A stretch of DNA of 64,000 nt from Variovorax paradoxus (GCA_016806145.1 CP063166.1:2294001-2358000), one strand, 5' to 3'; counted from the stretch's first letter, positions 8,534 to 19,585 are shown. Made by a program: numbers and translations. The notes: generated by a model not told the origin, from the letters alone.

Positions 8534-9217
8534 TCAGGTCTCGGTTGGTTCGATGTCGCCGCGCAGGGTCCGCGCGGCCGCGTGCAGGGTCTTCATGGCC
8601 TCGGAGCCCGGGGCGGTCTCGGCCCACAGGTGGATGAAGGCCAGCTGCGGCTGCGCGTCGAGCAGCAGCGCGACGGTCGGCGCGCCGCCGAGCATGCCGC
8701 GCCATGCGCCTGGGGCGGCGCCGGCCGCGAAGCCGTGCCGGACGAGCGCCTCGCGCACCTGTTGCGCACCGGCGCGCAAGGTCAGCGTGCGACAGAAATG
8801 CCAGCCGGCCGGCACGGCATCGGCCAGCGCTTGCGGCGCCGATGTCGTCATCGAGCCCTCGTGCGCCAGGTTCACCCACACCATGCCCGCCGCGTCGACC
8901 GCGCCGAACACCCTGGCGCAGACGTTGCGCGGCGCGGGCATCGCCGGATGGGCGGGAATGCCGACGCACTGCCCGTTGCCCGCGGCGTACTGCCAGCCAT
9001 GGTAGGCACAGGCGAGGCGGTTCTCGACCACCTGGCCGAGCGTGAAGCGCACGCTGCGGTGCGGGCAGCGGTTCTCCCAGGCCTGGGCCGCGCCGTCGGC
9101 CGAACGCCAGAGCGCGAGCTCCTGGCCCTCGGCGAAGCCGGCGACGATGTTGGCGCCGGGGCGCAGGCCGGCCGAAGGGGCGACGGGGTGCCAGGGGGAC
9201 GCGGTGGGATGGGTCAT
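8534..9217 (-). CDS. stand-alone Rieske [2Fe-2S] protein with unrecognised C-terminal domain
   Basis: 227 residues. The Rieske cluster ligands are Cys51, His53, Cys70 and His73 (CPHR, then CAYHGW after 16 residues). The iron-binding NxxDxxHxxxxH motif of a full oxygenase is missing. Residues 125-227 form a domain I do not recognise; its end (LLLDAQPQLAFIHLWAE) may be a remnant of an SRPBCC fold. There is no flavin, NAD or plant-ferredoxin module, so a reductase must come from elsewhere. GGAG upstream of ATG 9217 supports the start. As first gene of the series, next to the Rieske-less oxygenase, it probably supplies the cluster in trans. Confidence 0.85.
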   Translation of the reverse strand: MTHPTASPWHPVAPSAGLRPGANIVAGFAEGQELALWRSADGAAQAWENRCPHRSVRFTLGQVVENRLACAYHGWQYAAGNGQCVGIPAHPAMPAPRNVCARVFGAVDAAGMVWVNLAHEGSMTTSAPQALADAVPAGWHFCRTLTLRAGAQQVREALVRHGFAAGAAPGAWRGMLGGAPTVALLLDAQPQLAFIHLWAETAPGSEAMKTLHAAARTLRGDIEPTET

Positions 9218-9313
9218 GGGGTTCTCCGTGGGGCATGGCATAGCATTCGCCACGCCCGCGCCGACCGTACCGTGTCCCGCCCTCCGATGAAAGCCACATG
9301 CAGAGACGCAACT

Positions 9314-9327
9314 TTTCATTTCTGAAA
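9314..9327. promoter_or_regulatory. candidate LysR operator between the LysR gene and the Rieske operon
   Basis: The inverted repeat TTTCA-TTTC-TGAAA is the clearest dyad in the 139-bp divergent gap and contains a T-N11-A arrangement. It lies 29 bp upstream of the LysR start. LysR proteins usually bind such sites to control themselves and the divergent operon. Confidence 0.4.
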
Positions 9328-9356
9328 CGGACCACCTTCGCCTACAGGGAGCGCGC

Positions 9357-10328
9357 GTGACCGGCATCGACCTCGCGCTGGTGCAGGCCTTCGTGCTCGT
9401 CGTGCAAAGCGGCAGCCTCACGCGGGCCGAGAGCCTGTCGGGCGTGTCGAAGGCCACCTTGAGCCGGCAGCTCACGCGGCTGGAGGAGCTGCTGGGCGCG
9501 CAGCTGCTGATGCGCAGCTCGCGCCGCATCACCGCGACCGAGGCGGGCCGTGCCTTCTTCGTGCGCTGCGAGGACCTGCTCGGCGAGGTCACGGGCCGGC
9601 TCGAGACGGCGCGCACCGAGATCCAGGAGATCACCAGCGGCGTGTCGGGCAGCCTCTCGCTGCTGTCGGACACCCAGTTCAGCACTTCCTTCGTGTGCCA
9701 CGTGGTGAAGCTGTTCCTGGAGTCGCATCCCAATGTGCGCTGCCAGCTCGATGCGGCGAGCCGGCCGAACGCGCCGGGCATCGGCGACGTGGACTGCTAT
9801 GTGTGCTCGGAGCCGCCCGATGCGCCGAACCTCGTCGCCAAGCTGCTGGGACAGCTGAACTACGGCCTCTACGCGAGCCCGCAGTACCTCGAGTGCCACG
9901 GCACGCCGCGCGCGCCCGACGATCTCGCGGCGCACCGGGCGATCGTGATGCGGGAGGCCGCGGGGCCGTCGCAGGTGCTGCTGGTGTCGGGCGCATCGGG
10001 CCGTCATGCCTACCGGCCCGAACCCGCCTTCGAGACCAACGACCACTGGGTGATGAAGACCTTCTGCATCGACGGCCTGGGCATCGCGCTGCTGCCGGCC
10101 TTCTTCGTGCGGCCCGAGCTGGCGCAGGGCGTGCTGGTGCCGGTGCTGCCGCAGTGGCAGCCGCAGCCGCGGCCCATCTACTGCGCCTACCAGCGCCAGC
10201 GCTACATGGGGCAGAAGCTGCGCGCCTTCGTCGACCTGATGGCGCGCTGCGTGGTCGACATCGACGCGTACAACCACTACGTCGGCTCGCCCGCGGCGCG
10301 GCGGGGCAGGGCCGGTGCCAGACCATAA
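9357..10328 (+). CDS. LysR-family transcriptional regulator
   Basis: 323 residues. The N-terminal winged helix-turn-helix covers residues 1-60 (SGSLTRAESLSGVSKATLSRQ), followed by a periplasmic-binding-like effector domain. The start is GTG at 9357 with AGGGA 6 bases upstream. It is divergent from the Rieske/oxygenase/GST operon, the usual place for a LysR regulator of a catabolic operon, so the inducer is probably the oxygenase substrate or product. Confidence 0.9.
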   Translation: MTGIDLALVQAFVLVVQSGSLTRAESLSGVSKATLSRQLTRLEELLGAQLLMRSSRRITATEAGRAFFVRCEDLLGEVTGRLETARTEIQEITSGVSGSLSLLSDTQFSTSFVCHVVKLFLESHPNVRCQLDAASRPNAPGIGDVDCYVCSEPPDAPNLVAKLLGQLNYGLYASPQYLECHGTPRAPDDLAAHRAIVMREAAGPSQVLLVSGASGRHAYRPEPAFETNDHWVMKTFCIDGLGIALLPAFFVRPELAQGVLVPVLPQWQPQPRPIYCAYQRQRYMGQKLRAFVDLMARCVVDIDAYNHYVGSPAARRGRAGARP

Positions 10329-10367
10329 TGGCGGCCCGTCCGACGCGTGCCGCCAGCCCGATCCATC

Positions 10368-10808
10368 ATGAAGAAAATCCTCGTCCTCAACGGCCCCAAC
10401 CTCAACCTCCTGGGCACGCGCGAGCCCGAACAGTATGGCCGCGACACGCTGGCCGACGTGGAACGCCTGTGCCATGAAACGGGCGCGAAGCTCGGCGTGG
10501 CGATCGAATGCCGCCAGACCAACCACGAAGGCGTGCTGGTCGACTGGATCCAGGAAGCGGGCCGCGAGGTGGCGGCCGGCACCATGCTCGGCGTGGTGAT
10601 GAACCCGGGCGCCTACACCCACACCTCGATCGCGCTGCACGACGCCATCAAGGGCGCGAGCGTGCCGCTGATCGAGCTGCACATCTCGAACGTGCATGCG
10701 CGCGAGGAGTTCCGCCACCGCTCGTACATCTCGCCGGCGGCGCGCGGGATCATCGTGGGGCTGGGCGTGAAGGGCTACACGCTGGCGATCGCCGCGCTGG
10801 TGCCCTGA
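10368..10808 (+). CDS. aroQ: type II 3-dehydroquinate dehydratase
   Basis: 146 residues, typical for the dodecameric type II enzyme, which converts 3-dehydroquinate to 3-dehydroshikimate in the shikimate pathway. Visible are [17 protein letters not shown] with the catalytic Tyr23, NPGAYTHTS, and ELHISN with the catalytic His, followed by FRHRS. ATG 10368 gives the family N-terminus [11 protein letters not shown]. The gene is monocistronic here and converges on spoVR. Confidence 0.97.
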   Translation: MKKILVLNGPNLNLLGTREPEQYGRDTLADVERLCHETGAKLGVAIECRQTNHEGVLVDWIQEAGREVAAGTMLGVVMNPGAYTHTSIALHDAIKGASVPLIELHISNVHAREEFRHRSYISPAARGIIVGLGVKGYTLAIAALVP

Positions 10809-10815
10809 ACCTCGG

Positions 10816-12390
10816 CTAGTACAGCGCCCGCGGCGCCGAGGCCTTCCAGCTGCGGCTGATGCGGCCCTGCGCATCGACGCTCTCGAGGTGCACGTCGAAG
10901 CCCCACAGCCGCGCCACGTGCTTGAGCACCTCCTCGGCGTCGTCGTGCAGCGGCAGGCTGTTGCGCTGCGTGTGGCGCAGCGTCAGCGAACGGTCGCCGC
11001 GCATGTTGACGTTCCAGACCTGGATGTCGGGCTCGCGGCTGCCGAGGTCGTACTGGCGCGACAGCGATTCGCGCAGCGCCTGGTAGCCGCTGTCGTCGTG
11101 GATCGCCGAGACCTCGAGCTCGGATTCGCTCTGGTGGTCGCGGATCGCGAACAGGCGGAAGTCGCGCATGGTCTTCGGGCTCAGGAACTGGCCCACGAAG
11201 CTCTCGTCCTTGAAGTTGCGCATCGCGTAGTCGAGCGTGGCCACCCAGTCGCTGCCCGCGAAGTCGGGGAACCAGCGCCGGTCCTCGTCGGTGGGCTTCT
11301 CGCAGATGCGGCGCAGCTCGGTGTACATCGCGAAGCCGAGCGCGTAGGGGTTGATGCCGCTGTAGGCGCGGTGGCCCACGGGCGGCTGGAAGATCACGCC
11401 GGTGTGCGAGCTCAGCCACTCCATCATGAAGCCGTCGTCGAGCTGGCCGCGGTCGTACATGGTGTTGAGCAGCGTGTAGTGCCAGAAGGTGGCCCAGCCC
11501 TCGTTCATGACCTGGGTCTGGCGCTGCGGATAGAAGTACTGCGCGATCTTGCGCACGATGCGCACCACCTCGCGCTGCCAGGGCTCGAGCAGGGCGGCGT
11601 TCTTCTCGATGAAATAGAGCAGGTTTTCCTGCGGCTCGAGCGGAAAGCGCGGCGCCGATTCCGAGCCGGCGTTCTGCTCGCTGCGCCGCGGCAGCGTGCG
11701 CCAGAGGTCGTTGACCTGCTGCTGCATGTGGCGCTCGCGCTCGGCGCGCTGCGCACTCTCCTGCGCCAGCGAGCGCTTCTGCGGACGGCGGTAGCGGTCC
11801 ACGCCGTAGTTCATCAGCGCATGGCAGGAGTCGAGCAGCTTCTCGACTTCATCGACGCCATGGCGCTCCTCGCATTCGGCGATGTAGTGCCGCGCATAGA
11901 CCAGGTAGTCGATGATCGAGGACGCATCGGTCCACATGCGGAACAGGTAGTTGCCCTTGAAGAAGCTGTTGTGGCCGTAGGCCGCGTGCGCGATCACCAG
12001 GGCCTGCATGGCCATGGTGTTCTCCTCCATCAGGTAGGCGATGCAGGGATCGGAGTTGATCACGATCTCGTAGGCCAGCCCCATGTGGCCGCGGCGGTAG
12101 TTCTTCTCGGTGGCGATGAACTGCTTGCCGTACGACCAGTGCCTGTAGATCATCGGCATGCCCACGCTGGCGTAGGCATCCATCATCTGCTCGGCCGTGA
12201 TGATCTCGAGCTGGTTCGGATAGACGTCGAGGCCGTAGCCGCGCGCGGTGCGCGCGATCTCGGTGTGGTAGCGCTCGATCAGGTCGAAGGTCCAGTCCGA
12301 GGGGCTCGGCAGCCGCTCGAGCCTGCCCTGCGGGATGGTGGCGGCGGTCGGCAGCGGCGGTGCCGAAGGAGGGCGGTCGGCGGAGGTCAT
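10816..12390 (-). CDS. spoVR: SpoVR/YcgB family protein
   Basis: 524 residues, full length for the family (motifs YPNQLEIITAEQM, HAAYGHNSFFKGNY and MNEGWATFWHY). The molecular function is unknown; in Bacillus it affects spore cortex and in enterics it belongs to the stress-induced yeaG-yeaH-ycgB set. The start ATG overlaps the yeaH stop by 4 bp. It is third in the operon prkA-yeaH-spoVR. Confidence 0.95.
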   Translation of the reverse strand: MTSADRPPSAPPLPTAATIPQGRLERLPSPSDWTFDLIERYHTEIARTARGYGLDVYPNQLEIITAEQMMDAYASVGMPMIYRHWSYGKQFIATEKNYRRGHMGLAYEIVINSDPCIAYLMEENTMAMQALVIAHAAYGHNSFFKGNYLFRMWTDASSIIDYLVYARHYIAECEERHGVDEVEKLLDSCHALMNYGVDRYRRPQKRSLAQESAQRAERERHMQQQVNDLWRTLPRRSEQNAGSESAPRFPLEPQENLLYFIEKNAALLEPWQREVVRIVRKIAQYFYPQRQTQVMNEGWATFWHYTLLNTMYDRGQLDDGFMMEWLSSHTGVIFQPPVGHRAYSGINPYALGFAMYTELRRICEKPTDEDRRWFPDFAGSDWVATLDYAMRNFKDESFVGQFLSPKTMRDFRLFAIRDHQSESELEVSAIHDDSGYQALRESLSRQYDLGSREPDIQVWNVNMRGDRSLTLRHTQRNSLPLHDDAEEVLKHVARLWGFDVHLESVDAQGRISRSWKASAPRALY

Positions 12391-13679
12391 GCGCTGGCTC
12401 CTTCCTTCTTGAACAGGTCGCGGAACACGGGGTAGATGTCGCTGGCCTCGGACACCTTGCGCATCGCGAAGTTGGGCTCGATGCCCTCGAGCTGCGCGTA
12501 TTCCTGCCACAGGTTCTGCTCGGTCTCGGCCACCTGCACGTAGGCGTAGTAGCGCACCTTCGGCAGGATGTGCTCCTCGAGCAGCTGGCGGCAGCGCCCG
12601 CTGTCCTGGTGCCAGTTGTCGCCGTCGCTGGCCTGCGCGCCGTAGATGTTCCATTCGCCGCTGGGGTAGCGCGCGCGCACGATCTCGTCCATCAGCACCA
12701 GCGCGCTCGACACCACGGTGCCGCCGGTCTCGGTGGCATGGAAGAACTCGTCCTCGCTGACTTCCTGCGCCTGCGTGTGATGGCGCAGGAACACCAGGTC
12801 GATGGTCTCGTAGTGCCGGGTGAGGAACATGTACAGCAGCATGAAGAAGCGCTTGGCCATGTCCTTGCGCGCCTCGTCCATCGAGCCCGAGACGTCCATG
12901 AGGCAGAACATCACGGCCTTGGCGCTGGGAACCGGCGTCTTCACGCGGTTGCGGTAGCGCAGGTCGATCGGATCGATGTAGGGCACGTGGCGCGCGGTAC
13001 GGCGCAGCTCCTCGATGCGCGCCTCGGTCTCGGCGATCTCGTTCTGGATGAAGGGCTGCGTGGCCTGCGGATGCGCCTTCAGGTGCAGCAGGTGCGCCTC
13101 GAGCCGGCGCAGCTCCTTGCGCGGTTCGCCGCCGAGCGCGATGCGCCGGGCCAGCGCGCCGCGCATCGAGCGCACCACGTGCAGGTTGTTGGGCGTGCCG
13201 TCGCTGGTGAAGCCCGCGCGGTGGCTCTTCCATTCGGGCACGTCGGCGATCTGCGTGCGGATCAGGTGCGGCAGCGCGAGATCGTCGAAGAACACGCGCA
13301 TGAACTCCTCGCGCGTGAGGTGGAACACGAAGTCGTCGTTGCCCTCGCCGCTGTCGCTGGCCTCGCCGCTGCCCGAGCCGCCGCCCTGGCCGCCGTCTGG
13401 GCGCTTGATGCGGTCGCCGCGCACGTACTCCTGGTTGCCCGGGTGCACGTACTCGCGGTCGCCGCCGCGCGCATGGCCGAAGACCGGCTCCGACACATCG
13501 TGGCGCGGCAGCGTCACATCCTCGCCCTGTTCCAGTTCGCGGATGTTGCGGCCGCTCACGGCCCGCCGCACCGCCTCCTGGATCTGGCCGCGGTAGCGCC
13601 GGAGAAAGCGCTCGCGGTTGCCGATGGACTTGTTCTTGCCCGAGAGCCGGCGGTCGATGATCTGCTGCAGGATGGCCAC
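12387..13679 (-). CDS. yeaH: DUF444 family protein (YeaH/YhbH), VWA-like
   Basis: 430 residues. A basic N-terminus (FLRRYRGQIQEAVRRAV near residue 27) is followed by a Gly/Ser/Asp-rich linker around residue 95 and a von Willebrand A-like domain with the MIDAS motif DVSGSMDE near residue 270. The start is GTG at 13679 with AAGGAG about 13 bases upstream. It partners with the PrkA kinase in a nutrient-stress pathway; the exact biochemical role is unknown. Confidence 0.92.
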   Translation of the reverse strand: MAILQQIIDRRLSGKNKSIGNRERFLRRYRGQIQEAVRRAVSGRNIRELEQGEDVTLPRHDVSEPVFGHARGGDREYVHPGNQEYVRGDRIKRPDGGQGGGSGSGEASDSGEGNDDFVFHLTREEFMRVFFDDLALPHLIRTQIADVPEWKSHRAGFTSDGTPNNLHVVRSMRGALARRIALGGEPRKELRRLEAHLLHLKAHPQATQPFIQNEIAETEARIEELRRTARHVPYIDPIDLRYRNRVKTPVPSAKAVMFCLMDVSGSMDEARKDMAKRFFMLLYMFLTRHYETIDLVFLRHHTQAQEVSEDEFFHATETGGTVVSSALVLMDEIVRARYPSGEWNIYGAQASDGDNWHQDSGRCRQLLEEHILPKVRYYAYVQVAETEQNLWQEYAQLEGIEPNFAMRKVSEASDIYPVFRDLFKKEGASA

Positions 13680-13742
13680 GATGGTTTCAAAGCTCCTTGC
13701 AAAACGATGGGCGTTGGCGTGCGCCGGTGGCGCGCGCGACGG

Positions 13743-15665
13743 CTACGAACTCTTGCGCACGCGCAGGTACCACTCGCACAGCAGGCGCACCTGCTTGGCG
13801 GTGTAGCCCTTCTCGACCATGCGCGTGACGAAGTCCTCGTGCTTCTTCTGCTCGTCGGCGCTGCTCTTGGTGTTGAAGCTGATCACCGGCAGCAGCTCCT
13901 CGGTGTTGGAGAACATCTTCTTTTCGATCACCGCGCGCAGCTTCTCGTAGCTGGTCCAGGCCGGGTTGCGGCCGTTGTTGCCGGCCCGCGCGCGCAGCAC
14001 GAAGTTGACGATCTCGTTGCGGAAGTCCTTCGGGTTGCCGATGCCGGCCGGCCGCTCGATCTTCTCGAGCTCTGCGTTGAGCGAAGCGCGGTCGAAGACC
14101 TCGCCGGTGTCGACGTCGCGGAACTCCTGGTCCTGTATCCAGTAGTCGGCGTAGGTCACGTAGCGGTCGAAGATGTTCTGGCCGTACTCGCTGTAGCTCT
14201 CGAGGTAGGCGGTCTGGATCTCCTTGCCGATGAACTCGGCATAGCGCGGCGCCAGCAGCTCCTTGATGTAGCTGATGTACTTCTGCTCGACCTCCTGCGG
14301 GAACTGCTCGCGCTCGATCTGCTGCTCGAGCACGTACATCAGGTGCACCGGGTTGGCGGCGACCTCGGAGCTGTCGAAGTTGAAGACCTTCGAGATGATC
14401 TTGAAGGCGAAGCGCGTGGAGACGCCGCTCATGCCCTCGTCGACGCCCGCGTAGTCGCGGTACTCCTGGATCGACTTGGCCTTGGGATCGGTGTCCTTGA
14501 GGTTGTCGCCGTCGTAGACCTGCGACTTGCTGAAGATGCTCGAGTTCTCGGGTTCCTTCAGCCGCGTGAGCACCGACAGCTGCGCCATCATGCGCAGGGT
14601 TCCGGGCGCGCAGGGCGCCTGGGCCAGCGAGGAGTTGCGCACCAGCTTCTCGTAGATCTTGATCTCCTCGGACACCCGCAGGCAGTAGGGCACCTTGACG
14701 ATGTAGATCCGGTCGAGGAAAGCCTCGTTGTTCTTGTTGTTGCGGAAGGCCTTCCACTCGCTCTCGTTGCTGTGGGCCAGCACGATGCCGTCGAAGGGGA
14801 TCGCGCCGAAGCCCTCGGTGCCCTTGAAGTTGCTTTCCTGCGTGGCGGTCAGCAGCGGATGCAGCACCTTGATCGGCGCCTTGAACATTTCCACGAACTC
14901 CAGCAGGCCCTGGTTCGCGAGGCACAGGCCGCCCGAGTAGGCGTAGGCGTCCGGGTCGTCCTGGGCATAGGTCTCGAGCTTGCGGATGTCGACCTTGCCG
15001 ACCAGCGAGGAGATGTCCTGGTTGTTCTCGTCGCCGGGCTCGGTCTTGGCCACCGCGATCTGGCGCAGCACCGAGGGGTAGCGCTTGACTATCTTGAACT
15101 GGCGGATGTCGCCGCCGTACTCCTCGAGCCGCTTGACGGCCCAGGGCGACAGGATGCGCTGCAGGTAGCGGCGCGGGATGTTGTATTCCTTCTCGAGGAT
15201 CTCGCCGTCCTCGGCCGCGTCGAACAGGCCGAGCGGCGATTCGTTCACCGGCGAGCCCTGGATCGAGTAGAAGGGCACGTGCTCCATGAGCTGCTTGAGG
15301 CGCTCGGCGATCGAGCTCTTGCCGCCGCCGACCGGGCCCAGCAGGTAGAGGATCTGCTTCTTTTCCTCCAGGCCCTGCGCGGCGTGGCGGAAATAGGACA
15401 CCACCTGCTCGATGGCCTCCTCCATCCCGTAGAACTCCTTGAACGCCGGATAGATCTTGATGACCTTGTTGGCGAAGATGCGCGAGAGGCGGGAGTCGTT
15501 GCGGGTGTCGACCAGTTCGGGGTCGCCGATGGCCTTGAGCATGCGCTCGGACGCGGTGGCGTAGGCCATCGGGTCTCGTTTGCAGAGTTCCAGGTATTCC
15601 TGCAGCGAAAGGACTTCCTCGCGAGTGCGCTCGTAACGCGCTGCAAAGTTGCTGATCACATCCAT
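13743..15665 (-). CDS. prkA: PrkA-family serine protein kinase (YeaG)
   Basis: 640 residues: an N-terminal AAA+ module with Walker A GPVGGGKSS at 110-118 and a C-terminal PrkA kinase-like domain. In E. coli YeaG acts in nitrogen starvation and stationary-phase adaptation. I chose ATG 15665 over the GTG two codons earlier because GGAGG is 7 bases upstream of the ATG and only 1 base from the GTG. It is first gene of the three-gene operon, preceded by a long AT-rich regulatory region. Confidence 0.94.
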   Translation of the reverse strand: MDVISNFAARYERTREEVLSLQEYLELCKRDPMAYATASERMLKAIGDPELVDTRNDSRLSRIFANKVIKIYPAFKEFYGMEEAIEQVVSYFRHAAQGLEEKKQILYLLGPVGGGKSSIAERLKQLMEHVPFYSIQGSPVNESPLGLFDAAEDGEILEKEYNIPRRYLQRILSPWAVKRLEEYGGDIRQFKIVKRYPSVLRQIAVAKTEPGDENNQDISSLVGKVDIRKLETYAQDDPDAYAYSGGLCLANQGLLEFVEMFKAPIKVLHPLLTATQESNFKGTEGFGAIPFDGIVLAHSNESEWKAFRNNKNNEAFLDRIYIVKVPYCLRVSEEIKIYEKLVRNSSLAQAPCAPGTLRMMAQLSVLTRLKEPENSSIFSKSQVYDGDNLKDTDPKAKSIQEYRDYAGVDEGMSGVSTRFAFKIISKVFNFDSSEVAANPVHLMYVLEQQIEREQFPQEVEQKYISYIKELLAPRYAEFIGKEIQTAYLESYSEYGQNIFDRYVTYADYWIQDQEFRDVDTGEVFDRASLNAELEKIERPAGIGNPKDFRNEIVNFVLRARAGNNGRNPAWTSYEKLRAVIEKKMFSNTEELLPVISFNTKSSADEQKKHEDFVTRMVEKGYTAKQVRLLCEWYLRVRKSS

Positions 15666-15809
15666 GGTCACGCCTCCGTCAAGTCAGCGGGCCTTTAAAG
15701 CCCGAAATCCTGCAGTCCGAAAGCGTCGCATCTTTTGAAAAGGTGTGGCCGCCCAGGGCTGCATGCCTTGGAAAACTCCCTTAAACACAATCTGCACAAT
15801 CAGCATAAA

Positions 15810-15823
15810 GCAAAGAGTGCACC
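15810..15823 (-). promoter_or_regulatory. candidate sigma-54 promoter for prkA
   Basis: On the minus strand GGTGCACTCTTTGC has GG and GC separated by exactly 10 bases and a good -12 element (TTTGC), but a weak -24 element. It lies about 145 bp upstream of the prkA start. Enterobacterial yeaGH is nitrogen-regulated, which makes the placement plausible; the match alone is not decisive. Confidence 0.3.
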
Positions 15824-16282
15824 CAGGAAATAGTTGTTAATTCAGAACCACAGTCACGAGTAAAGTTCAACAAAAAATTCGTGCACGAGTTTGCGAATTC
15901 CAGCTAAATTCCCAGGTTCCGCAAACCGGTTCGGGTAAACCAGTCTGCCAGTGAAAATACCTATGGCAATCGACATATGCGTCCTTTGCGTGTTTTAACG
16001 GCAAGCACCTCCTATTGAGCCCACTGACTCAAAAAAACAACGCTGTCCTTCAATAACGCGGCAGCTCCCGTTTGGGTTTATTGCTCATTCAAAAAATATC
16101 TAAAAGCAATCTACGCGCCATCTTTTGATGAGCGGCGCGCGCGCTGCGGCGTGGGAAAGCGCGCCAGTTGCGAGTCGGAGGGAAGCGGGAGAACGCGCCG
16201 TTGTGGTGCGTGGCACCGAAGGCGTTCGAGGGGCACCGTTCGCGTGCGTGGACGCAAACAAAAGGCCGCAGGGGCCTCGAGG

Positions 16283-16330
16283 CCGTGGCGCACCCCTCGT
16301 GCGCCACGGTTCAGCACGGCAGGGCCGTGC
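16283..16330 (-). terminator. hairpin cluster downstream of dnaJ
   Basis: A perfect 11-bp stem (CCGTGGCGCAC/GTGCGCCACGG, loop CCCTC, 16283-16309) and a perfect 7-bp stem (GCACGGC/GCCGTGC, 16314-16330) lie just after the dnaJ stop. There is no U-tract, so they are terminator-like or mRNA-protecting structures. Confidence 0.5.
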
Positions 16331-16339
16331 GTTTCGTCC

Positions 16340-17479
16340 TCAGCTGAAGAATTCCTTGGCCTTGTCGAACCAGCCCTTGTCGGTGGGACTGTGCTTCTCG
16401 CCGCCCTTCTTGAGCGACTCGTCGAGTTCCTTCAGCAGCTTGCGCTGGTGCTCGGTGAGCTTCACCGGCGTCTCGACGCGCACGTGGCAGTAGAGGTCGC
16501 CCGGATAGCTCGAGCGCACGCCCTTGATGCCCTTGCCGCGCAGGCGGAACTGCTTGCCGCTCTGCGTGCCGTCGGGAATGTCGATGGCCGCGTTGCCCTT
16601 GAGCGTGGGCACGTTGATCTCGCCGCCGAGCGCCGCGGTGGTGACGCTGACCGGCACCACGCAGTGCAGGTCGTCGCCGTCGCGCTCGAACAGTTCGTGC
16701 TTCTTGAGCCGGATCTCGATGTAGAGGTCGCCGGGCGGCCCGCCATTGGTGCCGGGTTCGCCGTTGCCGGTGCTGCGGATGCGCATGCCGTCGTCGATGC
16801 CGGCCGGGATCTTCACTTCCAGCGTCTTGTTGTTCTTGATCTTGCCCTGGCCGTGGCAGGTCGCGCAGGGCTCGGGAATGATCTTGCCGCTGCCGTGGCA
16901 GGTCGGGCAGGTCTGCTGCACGCTGAAGAAGCCCTGGCGCATCTGCACCGCGCCTGCGCCGTGGCAGGTGGTGCAGGTGATCGGCTTGGTGCCCGGCTTG
17001 GCGCCGGTGCCCTTGCAGGTGCCGCAGTCGTCCCAGCTCGGAATGCGAATCTGGGCTTCCTTGCCCTCGGCCGCTTCCTCGAGCGTGATCTCCATCGCGT
17101 AGCTCAGGTCGCTGCCGCGGAACACCTGGCGCCCGCCGCCGGCGCGGCCGCGGCCACCGCCGCCGAACACGTCGCCGAAGATGTCGCCGAAGGCTTCCGC
17201 GAAGCCGCCGAAGCCTTCCGCGCCCGGGCCGCCGCGCATGTTGGGATCGACGCCGGCGTGGCCGTACTGGTCGTAGGCCGCGCGCTTCTGGCCGTCCGAC
17301 AGCATTTCATAGGCTTCCTTCACCTCCTTGAACTTGTCCTCGGCGTCCTTGCTGGTGTCGCCGTGGTTGCGGTCCGGGTGGTGCTTCATCGCGAGCTTGC
17401 GATAAGCCTTCTTGATTTCGTCGTCGCTCGCGTTCTTGGGAACGCCGAGGGTTTCGTAGTAGTCGCGTTTGGTGGCCAT
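16340..17479 (-). CDS. dnaJ: chaperone DnaJ (Hsp40)
   Basis: 379 residues. J domain with HPD (MKHHPDRN near residue 32), a Gly/Phe-rich segment (residues 75-120), a zinc-binding domain with four CxxCxGxG repeats ([32 protein letters not shown]), then the C-terminal substrate-binding and dimerisation domains. It stimulates DnaK ATPase and delivers clients. It lies 120 bp downstream of dnaK. Confidence 0.98.
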   Translation of the reverse strand: MATKRDYYETLGVPKNASDDEIKKAYRKLAMKHHPDRNHGDTSKDAEDKFKEVKEAYEMLSDGQKRAAYDQYGHAGVDPNMRGGPGAEGFGGFAEAFGDIFGDVFGGGGRGRAGGGRQVFRGSDLSYAMEITLEEAAEGKEAQIRIPSWDDCGTCKGTGAKPGTKPITCTTCHGAGAVQMRQGFFSVQQTCPTCHGSGKIIPEPCATCHGQGKIKNNKTLEVKIPAGIDDGMRIRSTGNGEPGTNGGPPGDLYIEIRLKKHELFERDGDDLHCVVPVSVTTAALGGEINVPTLKGNAAIDIPDGTQSGKQFRLRGKGIKGVRSSYPGDLYCHVRVETPVKLTEHQRKLLKELDESLKKGGEKHSPTDKGWFDKAKEFFS

Positions 17480-17549
17480 GGCAGGTTCGGTCGGGCGGCG
17501 GGGCGGTCTTCAGGTCTCTTCGGGAACGGGGATCGATCGAAGCGAGAAA

Positions 17550-17579
17550 GGCTGGAGCACCCTTCCAGGTGTTCCAGCC
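17550..17579 (-). terminator. hairpin between dnaK and dnaJ
   Basis: A 12-bp stem with one mismatch (GGCTGGAGCACC / GGTGTTCCAGCC, 6-base loop) lies between the dnaK stop and the dnaJ start. On the minus strand it is followed by CTTTCT-like sequence rather than a full U-tract. It may act as a partial terminator or mRNA processing site that keeps DnaJ below DnaK. Confidence 0.5.
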
Positions 17580-17599
17580 CCGTTCGACCGAGCGGACGA

Positions 17600-19543
<1,944 letters not shown>

Positions 19544-19585
19544 GTTCTGTACTCCTGAAACCTGAAAAATATGTTGTTATGAACT

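Larger units (their letters stand above)
15672..16339. other. 668-bp AT-rich intergenic region upstream of prkA
   Basis: No convincing gene is found. About 15720-16120 is strongly AT-rich (one 60-bp line, 15781-15840, is 37% GC) compared with about 70% elsewhere. The part near dnaJ (16270-16330) holds three hairpins. The small open frames on the minus strand at 16089-16317 have no family features or ribosome-binding site. The region most likely holds the regulated promoter(s) of the prkA operon. Confidence 0.6.

Noticed and set aside
12360..15698. 1112-codon open frame on the plus strand across yeaH and prkA
   Set aside because: Antisense shadow of real genes, rich in Leu/Val/Ala/His without domain signals.
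16089..16317. Small minus-strand open frames of 68-72 codons downstream of dnaJ
   Set aside because: No ribosome-binding site or recognisable protein; they overlap hairpins that look like a terminator region.
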